Of a DNA stretch of 43,583 nt, positions 15,465 through 23,801 are shown one piece after another; the stretch's first letter is position 1; every line of letters starts with the position of its first letter. A model generated the notes under the pieces. The model searched no databases, was not told the DNA's origin, and saw only the letters and a list, made by a program, of their open reading frames with translations. The DNA lies in NCBI GenBank assembly GCA_021647625.1, contig JAKIUJ010000007.1:1-43583 (forward strand), read 5' to 3'. A program made the position numbers and the translations under genes. The DNA comes from Desulfobacula sp. GTDB lineage: Bacteria; Desulfobacterota; Desulfobacteria; Desulfobacterales; Desulfobacteraceae.

Positions 15465-16397
15465 ATGAAACTATTTAGATTAGGACTGTTCTTTTCGTTG
15501 ATTTTTATTTCAGTTGCTTTTATCTGGGGCTGCGAGAAAAATAGTGAATATCAATTTGTAAATTTCAGTGAAAAGGCGGAAACAAGGATCCAAGGTTCTT
15601 CCATGCCGGAAACAAAAACACTGCATGTTGCTGTTGCTGCTATGATATCTCCAAAAGAGACAATTGTTTACTATGAAGAACTGCTAAGGTATATTGGAAA
15701 ACAAATTGACTATGAAATTGTTTTAGTCCAGCGAAAAACATATTCCGAGGTAAATGAACTTTTTCCGAAACGGTTAATTGATCTCGCATTTGTATGTTCC
15801 GGCCCCTATGCCAATGACAAATCCAAATATGGATTTGAGGGGTTGGCCACACCTATTGTTAGAGGAAAACCATATTATCAGTCCTATTTAATTGTCCAAA
15901 AGAACTCTTTAATTAAAACATTGGAGGACCTTCGTGGGAAGATATTTGCATTCACCGATCCGGACTCCAATACAGGTACCCTCGTTCCCCGTTTCTGGCT
16001 GTACGAAAAAAATGAAACTCCATCCTCATTTTTTAATCGTATTATATACACATACAGCCATGACAATTCTATTCTGGCCGTAGCCAAGGGCCTTGTGGAT
16101 GGAGCCACGGTTGATGGGCATAAATGGGAGTTTTACAATGCAAAGAATCCCTATTTTACATCAAAAACCCGGGTGATTAAAAAGTCAGATTACTTTGGCA
16201 GTCCACCCTTGGTAGCTTCTTCCTTTTTAAATTCACGGTTAAAGTCCAGAATTCAGAATGTTATACTATTAATGCATAAAACCGAAGATGGGAAAAAAAT
16301 ACTTGAAAATTTAATGGTTGATCGTTTTGAATTGCCCAAAGAGGAGTGGTATGAAAATGTTCGAAGGATGCAGGTAAAGGTTCTCCAAAAACAATAA
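15465..16397 (+). CDS. PhnD-like periplasmic binding lipoprotein (oxyanion sensor, AioX/ArrX-type)
   Basis: A 310-residue phosphate/phosphite/phosphonate-type binding protein. The N-terminus is a lipoprotein-like signal ending at Cys23 (FIWGC; Trp before Gly is unusual). The PhnD fold covers about 50-300: LHVAVAAMISPKETIVYYEELLRY, LIDLAFVCSGPYA, and LEDLRGKIFAFTDPDSNTGTLVP. PhnD-like proteins bind tetrahedral oxyanions, and relatives (AioX, and the binding proteins next to arr operons) sense arsenite or arsenate for a membrane partner. Cys111 (FVCSGPY) lies where AioX proteins carry a Cys needed for arsenite, from memory. There are no transporter genes nearby. The next gene starts two bases after its stop, so the two are co-translated and probably interact at the periplasmic face. 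Ligand specificity is inferred, not shown. Confidence 0.8.
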   Translation: MKLFRLGLFFSLIFISVAFIWGCEKNSEYQFVNFSEKAETRIQGSSMPETKTLHVAVAAMISPKETIVYYEELLRYIGKQIDYEIVLVQRKTYSEVNELFPKRLIDLAFVCSGPYANDKSKYGFEGLATPIVRGKPYYQSYLIVQKNSLIKTLEDLRGKIFAFTDPDSNTGTLVPRFWLYEKNETPSSFFNRIIYTYSHDNSILAVAKGLVDGATVDGHKWEFYNAKNPYFTSKTRVIKKSDYFGSPPLVASSFLNSRLKSRIQNVILLMHKTEDGKKILENLMVDRFELPKEEWYENVRRMQVKVLQKQ

Positions 16398-16399
16398 CA

Positions 16400-18637
16400 A
16401 TGCATTTTCCAATGACCAAAAATATCTTTAAAAGTCTTAAAACAGCCCTTTTAATTGTGGTGGCATGTCTTGTTGTTTTTACAGGCGTTGTTGTGTCGCA
16501 ACTTGTTATTCGAAATTACAGTATAAGCCTGTTATCGAGCGCGATTATAAGTGCAGAAAGTATTGCTCGCAAGCTGGCCCTGGATGTAACCGATAAAATT
16601 TTAATAAACGATCTTGTGGCGGTCCAGAAAATATTGGATGATCAATTGCAGAGTGAACATTCGGTGTCTTATCTTTTTATTCTTAGCAACCAAAAAGTGC
16701 TTGTTCATACTTTTCCCGAGGGTGTTCCGGTTAAACTGATCAGCATCAATAATCTGGAAAATACCGTTGATGGAAATGTAGTGAAATTGATCGCTGAAAC
16801 AGGCGAACGATTCATTGATATACGATGGCCGATTTTCAAAGGAAAAGCAGGGGTACTTCGTCTAGGCATCTCAGAAGAACCTTATCTGCATAAAGTACAA
16901 CAATTAAATCTTAAAATGACATTGATTACGGCAGCAGTATTGGTTGTTTCACTTTTTTTAAGCCATTTATTAATTTCCTACCTGCTCACGCCACTTTTAA
17001 AATTAACCGATGCCGTGGAAAATATCGATGAAGAGAACCTTGATTCCCGACTTTCGGTAAAAGGGCTAATGGAGATTGATAAATTGGTTGGTGCTTATAA
17101 TGCCATGCTGGGAAGGCTTTCTGATTATACAACCCGGTTAAAAAAATCCAATCTTATTTTGGAACAAAAAAACTTAGATCTTGACAGGGCTCACAATCAA
17201 CTGATGACAACATTTTCCGTATCCCAAAAAATTTCATGCCTGCCGGATTTGAAAACGATTTGTTCGTTTCTGATAAAAACACTGCAAGATATTGTTGAAT
17301 GCAAAAAGATGTCGATACTTGTTTTTGATAATGAACAAAAAATTCCATATCTTGTTATAGAAAATAACTTTATTCTGTTAAAAAAAGAACTCTTTAACCC
17401 TCTTTATAAAAGAGCCGATTCAATCGATTCTCCCATATTTTTAAAGGATGATGAAATCAAGGCATTACCTCTTTTGAACGGCCTTACTGAATCTAACCGT
17501 ATGGCAATTTTTCCATTCCATCATCATAAACGGATATTGGGCGCAGTACTTATCTCATGCCTGGATGATTGCGTTTGTGTGAAAACTGAAATGGATGTGA
17601 TTCATTTAATACTCAAACAGGCATCGGGAGCGGTTTTTCGAGCATCGGAGCATGAAAAAGAGATAAAGAGCTTAAAAAATAGGATGGACACGGTTTCCGA
17701 TTTCAAAGGTATGATAGGAAAAGATCCCAAAATACAAATCATTTACAAGCTCATTGAAGATGTTGCACCAACAGATGCGACAGTATTAATTCAAGGGGAA
17801 AGCGGAACCGGAAAGGAGATGGTTGCCAAAGCACTTCATGACATAAGTGATCGGTCGAATAATCCGTTTATTGTTATTAATTGTTCAGCTTATCCTGCAA
17901 CATTATTGGAAAGTGAATTGTTTGGTCATGAAAAAGGTGCGTTTACAGGCGCAGTGAGTAGAAAAATAGGACGGTTTGAGCAGGCAATTGGCGGCACGGT
18001 GTTTTTGGATGAAATTGGTGAAATCTCTCTGTCTGCACAAACCATGCTGTTAAGGGTTCTGCAAAGCCAGAAGATTGAAAGAATAGGCGGAGAAAAATCG
18101 ATCAAAGTGAATACCCGTGTTTTGGCTGCAACAAACAAGAATCTTTTAGAGGAAGTGAAAACAGGCAACTTTAGAGAAGATCTGTATTACAGATTGAATG
18201 TTATACCCATTGATCTGCCGGCCCTGAGTGAAAGAAAAAACGATGTTCCTTTGCTGGCAAATTTTTTTTTAAAAAAATTTGCAAAAGAACAGGGTAAGAG
18301 TATTTCTATCATAGAATCGGAAACCATGCGGCTGCTCTTGGATTATAATTGGCCGGGCAACATCCGGGAACTCGAAAATACAATTGAACATGCCGTTACA
18401 TTATCCAAATTTGACAGCATTTTTATATCAGATTTACCAAATCATATATTAGAGAATTTAAATGCACGGAAAACTAAAAAAATAAAAGTTTTGACTGCAA
18501 ATGAAGAAAATCTAATCCGCCAGGCACTTGATGAATGTAATTGGAACAAAACAAATGCAGCAACCCACCTTGGTATCAGCCGAAGCACCCTGTATGAGAA
18601 ATTAAAAAAATATAGAATACTCTCCCCAAATTCCTAA
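16400..18637 (+). CDS. membrane-anchored sigma-54 activator: periplasmic sensor, HAMP, GAF-like, AAA+, Fis-type HTH
   Basis: A 745-residue fusion. Two membrane helices (about 14-36 and 172-195) enclose a ~135-residue periplasmic domain. A HAMP domain (about 196-248), a coiled coil, and a GAF-like region (about 275-415) follow. The sigma-54 AAA+ domain spans about 435-670: Walker A GESGTGKE (466-473), GAFTGA (513-518, sigma-54 contact), Walker B GGTVFLDEIGE, and WPGNIRELEN. A Fis-type HTH ends the protein (NKTNAATHLGISRSTLYEKL). There is no kinase or receiver domain, so signal passes directly from periplasm to AAA+ ring within one chain. In AioXSR-type systems the sensor kinase and sigma-54 regulator are separate proteins. 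The partner sensor is the binding lipoprotein immediately upstream; the likely target is the divergent arr promoter at 15067-15082. Confidence 0.88.
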   Translation: MHFPMTKNIFKSLKTALLIVVACLVVFTGVVVSQLVIRNYSISLLSSAIISAESIARKLALDVTDKILINDLVAVQKILDDQLQSEHSVSYLFILSNQKVLVHTFPEGVPVKLISINNLENTVDGNVVKLIAETGERFIDIRWPIFKGKAGVLRLGISEEPYLHKVQQLNLKMTLITAAVLVVSLFLSHLLISYLLTPLLKLTDAVENIDEENLDSRLSVKGLMEIDKLVGAYNAMLGRLSDYTTRLKKSNLILEQKNLDLDRAHNQLMTTFSVSQKISCLPDLKTICSFLIKTLQDIVECKKMSILVFDNEQKIPYLVIENNFILLKKELFNPLYKRADSIDSPIFLKDDEIKALPLLNGLTESNRMAIFPFHHHKRILGAVLISCLDDCVCVKTEMDVIHLILKQASGAVFRASEHEKEIKSLKNRMDTVSDFKGMIGKDPKIQIIYKLIEDVAPTDATVLIQGESGTGKEMVAKALHDISDRSNNPFIVINCSAYPATLLESELFGHEKGAFTGAVSRKIGRFEQAIGGTVFLDEIGEISLSAQTMLLRVLQSQKIERIGGEKSIKVNTRVLAATNKNLLEEVKTGNFREDLYYRLNVIPIDLPALSERKNDVPLLANFFLKKFAKEQGKSISIIESETMRLLLDYNWPGNIRELENTIEHAVTLSKFDSIFISDLPNHILENLNARKTKKIKVLTANEENLIRQALDECNWNKTNAATHLGISRSTLYEKLKKYRILSPNS

Positions 18638-18928
18638 ACCGTATTTCCACATTTGTTTCTTGGATATGTGATCATCATTCCCGTTCCTAAGTTCAAATTT
18701 TGGATGGTTTTAATTTGATACAGACATCTAAATAAATCAAAGCATAACAAATAAAGATATCCGTTTGTTTTTGCAGGTGTAACTTTTTTGTAACCCGGAC
18801 CGTGCTATTGCATTTTTATTTTAAGCGGCATTGCGGGAAATATCGGTGTTAAACGCCAGAAAAATTAAAGGCACCTCCAATTTAAAACCGATGTTTTCCA
18901 CAAACCGCAACACCATAAGGGATAAAGG

Positions 18929-19000
18929 TTAAGGGTCCACTCAAAAATAACTTTCCATTTTGAGAGCCGATTCATCCAGCCCGACTCCGTTGTGAAAACA
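18929..19000. repeat. MITE-like inverted-repeat element, copy 3 (partial)
   Basis: The left ~65 bases match copies 1 and 2, starting with TTAAGGGTCCACTCAAAAAT and including TTTTGAGAGCCGATTCATCC. The match fades after TTGTGAAAACA; a short CTATTT..ACGCC similarity follows, so the centre is deleted and the right end is gone. It lies directly before the ribosome binding site of fdhA and forms its leader. The rest of the gap from 18638 to 18928 shows no gene or clear terminator. Confidence 0.65.
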
Positions 19001-19027
19001 CTATTTACGCCAGGGAGGCAATGTTAG

Positions 19028-22000
19028 ATGAAATTCAACAGAAGAGATTTTATCAAAATTTCAAGCGCGACTGCTGCCGGTGTTGCAGTCAGCGGACTGG
19101 GATTTGACTTAAAAGCTGTGAAATCCCATGCGAGTCTTTTAAAGACTCAGTATGCCAGGGAAAGCACAACCATCTGCTGTTATTGTGCTGTGGGGTGCGG
19201 GGCCATTGTTCATACCAGCAAACTCGGAGATGGCCGTGTGATCAATATAGAAGGTGATCCGGATCATGTCATAAATAAGGGAGCCTTATGTTCGAAAGGG
19301 TCATCCATTAAGCAATTGGTTGAAAATGATAAGCGGCTGACAGAACCTATGTACAGGGCGCCATATTCGGATAAATGGAAAACAGTTTCCTGGGACTGGG
19401 CGCTTTCAAAAATTGCACAGCGGGTGAAAAAAACCCGTGATATGAATTTTCAAAAAACCAATGCCAAAGGCCAAATCGTAAATAGAACGACAAGTATTGC
19501 ATCTGTAGGGTCTGCGGCAATGGATAATGAAGAATGCTGGATGTACCAGACTTTGATGCGGTCTTTGGGACTTGTGTATATCGAACACCAGGCCAGGATT
19601 TGACATAGCGCAACTGTAGCGGCTCTGGCAGAGTCGTTTGGACGAGGGGCTATGACCAATCACTGGATTGATATTAAAAACAGTGATTGTATTCTTATCA
19701 TGGGCAGCAATGCTGCAGAGAATCATCCTATTTCGTTTAAATACGTTACCCAGGCCATGGAAAAAGGGGCCAAACTGATCAGTGTTGATCCAAGATTTAC
19801 ACGAACCAGTTCAAAAGCGGATATTTATGCGGCCTTACGATCCGGAACCGATATCGCGTTTTTAGGGGGCATGATTAAATACATTCTCGATAACAATCTT
19901 TATAATAAAGAGTATACAGCAAGCTATACCAACGCACCCTTTATTGTTGGCAGGGAATATGGATTTAAAGACGGACTTTTTACCGGCTACCAGAAAGGTG
20001 GTGAAGGCCCGAATCTTGGTAAATATGATAAATCCAAATGGGCATTTGAAATGGATGGTAAAGGGATACCAAAAAAGGATAGAACCCTGTTGCATAAACG
20101 ATCTGTATTTCAACTGATGAAGATCCATTATCAGCGTTATGATCTTGATACGGTTTCAAAGGTAACAGGGACACCGAAAACTGACCTGCTGGAAGTTTAT
20201 AAAACATTTGCAGCAAGCGGTGCCAAGGGCAAGGCGGGCACCATCATGTATGCCATGGGATGGACCCAGCATACCACAGGGACCCAGATTATTCGGGCCA
20301 TGGCCGTGATCCAGCAGTTGCTTGGCAACATGGGCGTTGCAGGTGGCGGTGTAAATGCATTGAGAGGGGAATCCAATGTCCAGGGATCAACCGATCATTG
20401 TCTGCTATGGCATATCTGGCCGGGATATTTGAAAACCCCGAGATCTTCCAATGAAAGCCTTGAGGCATACAATGCAAAATGGACACCGAAAAGCGATGAT
20501 CCCCTGTCTGCCAACTGGTGGAGCAACTATCCAAAATACTCGGTCAGTCTTTTAAAATCTTTTTTTGGTGAAAATGCCAACCGGGCAAATCAGTTTGGCT
20601 ATAACTGGCAGCCCAAGGTGGATGATGGAACAGGGTATTCCTGGTTTGATATATTTGATGCCATGTATAAAGGCGATGTTGAAGGGTTTTTTGCCTGGGG
20701 TCAGAATCCAGCCTGTTCCGGATCAAATGCATCAAAGATCAGAAAGGCCATGGAAAATCTGGACTGGATGGTCAATGTTAATCTCTTTGATAATGAGACC
20801 GGATCATTCTGGAAGGGGCCGGGTACGGATTCTTCCAAAATTAAAACCGAAGTGTTTATGCTGCCGGCAGCAGTCTGTGTTGAAAAAGAAGGCAGTGTTA
20901 CCAACTCAGGTCGCTGGATGCAATGGCGGTATCAAGGCCCCAAACCCATGGGCAACAGTCTGCCGGATGGTGATATCATCCTGCGTTTGGGTAAAAAAAT
21001 CATGGAAGAATACAAAACCTCGGGTGGTGTATTCAAAGACCCCATTGTTAATCTTAAATGGGATTATGAAACCCATGGAGAGTATGATCCCCATAAGGCT
21101 GCCAAAGAGATTAACGGATACTTTACCAAGGATGTAACCGTTAAAGGCAAAATGTGTAAAAAAGGAACTCTGGTTCCCAGTTTTGCATGGTTGCAGGCCG
21201 ATGGGTCAACCTCTTCGGGCAACTGGCTGTATTGCAACTCCTATACCGAGAAAGGCAATATGTCCGCCAGGAAAAGTCAAAAGGATGCGCCAAATAAGAT
21301 CGGGCTCTATCCTGAATTTGCATGGTGCTGGCCTGTGAACCGCAGGATTATTTATAACCGTGCATCGGTGGACCCTAAAGGCCGTCCCTGGGATAAAAAA
21401 GACTGGGTCATCAAGTTTGCCGGACAAGAAAAAGACGGCAAGTATGTATCCAAAAAATGGATCGGAGATGTGCCGGATGGCGGATGGTATCCAATGGAAA
21501 ATCCGGACGGAAGCAAACGCACCGACACCAAACATCCCTTTATTATGCGTAAGCATGGACATGCTCAAATATTTGGCCCCGGACGTGCAGACGGCCCATT
21601 CCCCGAGCATTACGAGCCCCTTGAAAGTCCAATAAAAAATAATGCTTTTAGTTCACAAATGGTGAACCCGACTGCTGTTGTTTACAGTACTAAGGCCGAT
21701 GCATACGCCTCGGGTGACCCGAAATTCCCGTTTGTCGGCACCACCTATCGTGTTTCAGAACACTGGCAGACAGGTCTGATGACACGGCCCCAGGGGTGGC
21801 TTATGGAGATGCAGCCCAACGTGTTTGTGGAAATGAGTGAAGAGCTTGCCAAAATTCGGGGGATTAAAAACGGGGAACGGGTAATGGTTGAAAGTGCACG
21901 GGCGTCTCTTGAATGCACCGCCATGGTTACCAAACGATTCAAGCCGTTTAATATTGATGGTAATACCGTTCACCAGGTAGGTGTACCATGGCATTATGGA

Positions 22001-22120
22001 TGGCGTTGGCCAACCACCGGAACAGAAGAAAGTGCAAATCTTTTGACTCCTCCGGCAGGTGACCCAAACACCAGGATTCCAGAAACCAAGGCCTTTCAGG
22101 TCAATGTGAGAAAGCTTTAA
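19028..22120 (+). CDS. fdhA: periplasmic formate dehydrogenase catalytic subunit, selenocysteine-containing
   Basis: A 1030-residue Mo/W-bis-pterin enzyme that oxidises formate to CO2. The frame runs through an in-frame UGA at 19601-19603, read as Sec192: family sequence flanks it (EHQARI-U-HSATVAALAES), and the downstream part stays in the same frame with no other stop. Sec is the metal ligand and the next His is catalytic. A Tat signal (NRRDFIK, then a hydrophobic segment) sends it to the periplasm. CCYCAVGCGAIVHT with later CSKGSS binds a [4Fe-4S] cluster. Length and the two-gene layout match the FdhAB enzymes of Desulfovibrio, which pass electrons to cytochrome c3. The ribosome binding site GGGAGG precedes the ATG by nine bases. 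Annotation pipelines would split this gene at the UGA. Confidence 0.95.
19601..19636 (+). promoter_or_regulatory. bacterial SECIS hairpin for Sec192 of fdhA
   Basis: The UGA at 19601-19603 is followed by a hairpin at 19620-19636: CGGCTCT and AGAGTCG pair over seven positions (one G-U) around a GGC loop. The distance of 16 bases to the stem and the G-rich tip agree with SelB-binding elements of bacterial formate dehydrogenases. Flanking bases can add weaker pairs. Confidence 0.75.
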
Positions 22121-22136
22121 AGGAGGTGATGACAAT

Positions 22137-22853
22137 ATGTCTAAATCAATATTGATCGATACAACGATTTGTACCGCGTGCAGAGGCTGCCAGGTGGCTT
22201 GTAAACAGTGGCATGACCTGCCCGCAGAAAAAACTAAAAATATGGGGAGCTATCAAAATCCGCAGGATTTGTCATTTATAACATATAAACTGGTTCGAAT
22301 GACGGAAACTCAAATAAACGATCGCCTTCAATGGCTGTTTTTCCCTGACCAGTGCCGCCATTGTGAAGATGCACCCTGTCTTGAAACAGCGTATGATGAG
22401 ACTGCTATTTATAAGGATTTGGCAACCAATGCAATTTTGTATACAAAAAATACAAAGTCCCTGGATGCAGATGAAATCATAGGATCATGCCCTTACAATA
22501 TTCCAAAAAAAGGGGCAGGCGGCGTACTTGCAAAGTGCGATATGTGCAATGACAGGATACATAATGGACTCAAACCTGCCTGTGTGACAGCTTGCCCCAC
22601 AGGGGCCATGACCTTTGGTGATAGAAAAAAGATTCTTTCAATTGCCAAAAAAAGATTGAAAAAGGTTAAGCTGCGGTTTCCCAAAGCCAGGCTTCTTGAT
22701 CCGGATACGGTCAACATTATCTATCTTGTGGGGTTTGAGCCAACGCAATATTGGGATTATGCCGTTGCAGGATTGGATAGAGGCGGTGTCAGTCGAAGTG
22801 TCGCCATGCGCAAGATGCTGGGGCCTTTCGCCAGGATGATGCGGGTCGGATAG
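22137..22853 (+). CDS. fdhB: formate dehydrogenase iron-sulfur (beta) subunit
   Basis: A 238-residue ferredoxin-like subunit resembling FdhB of Desulfovibrio periplasmic enzymes. Cysteine groups are CTACRGCQVACKQW (~12-25), CRHCEDAPC (~78-86), GSCPYNIP (~120) and CDMCNDR with CVTACPTGAM (~137-162). The second group lacks the fourth regular Cys, as in relatives with three clusters. There is no C-terminal membrane helix and no gamma (cytochrome b) subunit gene follows, so the enzyme should be soluble in the periplasm and hand electrons to a c-type cytochrome encoded elsewhere. Export is by the Tat signal of FdhA. A near-perfect AAAGGAGGTGAT precedes the ATG, suggesting strong translation. A terminator hairpin follows before fdhE. 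Confidence 0.93.
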   Translation: MSKSILIDTTICTACRGCQVACKQWHDLPAEKTKNMGSYQNPQDLSFITYKLVRMTETQINDRLQWLFFPDQCRHCEDAPCLETAYDETAIYKDLATNAILYTKNTKSLDADEIIGSCPYNIPKKGAGGVLAKCDMCNDRIHNGLKPACVTACPTGAMTFGDRKKILSIAKKRLKKVKLRFPKARLLDPDTVNIIYLVGFEPTQYWDYAVAGLDRGGVSRSVAMRKMLGPFARMMRVG

Positions 22854-22877
22854 TGGCTGGGTAAACCAATAAAAAGT

Positions 22878-22917
22878 GCAGCCCGGGAAATTTTAAAAAA
22901 TCTCCCGGGCTGCTTTT
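22878..22917 (+). terminator. terminator/attenuator between fdhB and fdhE
   Basis: An 11-bp perfect GC-rich stem (GCAGCCCGGGA with TCCCGGGCTGC) encloses an A/T loop and is followed by TTTT. It probably stops most transcripts after fdhB and lets a smaller share reach fdhE, which is needed only in catalytic amounts. Confidence 0.85.
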
Positions 22918-22943
22918 ACCGGATTTTATTTAAAGGATAGAGA

Positions 22944-23801
22944 ATGAGTACAATTGAGCAATTAAAAAAGAGTGCTGATCTGATCAAAAAGAACAGGCCC
23001 TCTTACCGGGATCTTTTAGGATTTTATGCACAGGTTTTTGAAGCCCAGGAACAAAGCAGACAAGAAATTATATTGTCTTATGTGGTGATTGAGGATGACC
23101 TTTTAATATTAAAAAAAGGCAGCGATATGCCCTTGATAGAGATTGCTCAGTTCCAGGTGGATAATGCATCTGCAGCAAAATTGATGGGAACTCTTTGTGA
23201 TCTGGCACTATCGCTTGAAACAGATATGTCCAAAGATGCCCGACACATTAAAGGAGCCATAAAAAAGGGTGTATTTGATCCTGAACAATTGTTTCCGGCC
23301 ATATTGGAAAATAGAGAATCAGCATTGAAAACACTGGCCAAAAAGATTAATATACAAGTTCCCAAGCTGATATTGTTCGGTTATCTGAGTATGGCACCCA
23401 GCATTGCAGCCTGCGCCCGGCAGCTTGCATTATATCTTGAAAAAGATGCGCTTTATAACCATGGATATTGTCCCATCTGTGGCAGTCAGCCGGATCTGGC
23501 TTTTTTGGATGAGGATGGGAAACGATATCTGAAATGCTGCTTTTGCAGCCATCAATGGTCCATCAAGAGAATGGGGTGTTCGTTTTGTGGGAATTTTGAT
23601 CCGGATAAACAACATTATTTTTACAGTGACGATGAAAAAGAGTACCGGGTAAATCTTTGTGACTCCTGCGGCAACTATATCAAGGTAGTTGATTTAAGGC
23701 AGATAAACCGATATTTTTATCCCGGCCTTGAATTGATTTCAACACTGCATCTGGATTTGAAAGCAAAGGAAAAGGGATATGCAGGCAGTATCTGTCTTTA
23801 A
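22944..23801 (+). CDS. fdhE: formate dehydrogenase accessory protein FdhE
   Basis: A 285-residue FdhE-family protein. The C-terminal half carries the diagnostic CXXC pairs: CPICGSQP (~175), CCFCSHQW (~198), CSFCGNFD (~210) and CDSCGNYI (~238), which form rubredoxin-like metal sites. FdhE binds formate dehydrogenase and is required for its activity after export-competent folding, probably through handling of the metal/sulfur state of the active site. AAAGGATAGAGA precedes the ATG. The gene lies 90 bases after fdhB behind a terminator. Its stop codon overlaps the stop codon of the convergent kinase gene by four bases. Confidence 0.92.
   Translation: MSTIEQLKKSADLIKKNRPSYRDLLGFYAQVFEAQEQSRQEIILSYVVIEDDLLILKKGSDMPLIEIAQFQVDNASAAKLMGTLCDLALSLETDMSKDARHIKGAIKKGVFDPEQLFPAILENRESALKTLAKKINIQVPKLILFGYLSMAPSIAACARQLALYLEKDALYNHGYCPICGSQPDLAFLDEDGKRYLKCCFCSHQWSIKRMGCSFCGNFDPDKQHYFYSDDEKEYRVNLCDSCGNYIKVVDLRQINRYFYPGLELISTLHLDLKAKEKGYAGSICL

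Noticed and set aside
18638-18928. A sigma-54 promoter for fdhA
   Set aside because: CGGACCGTGCTATTGC looked close, but the GG-GC spacing is one base too long and no other match was found.
20565-21137. Long alternative frames inside fdhA
   Set aside because: They overlap the clear fdhA coding frame and have no recognisable domain.
19652-22120. A separate molybdopterin oxidoreductase gene starting at 19652
   Set aside because: It is in frame with 19028-19603 and family sequence runs through the UGA, so it is one selenoprotein gene.
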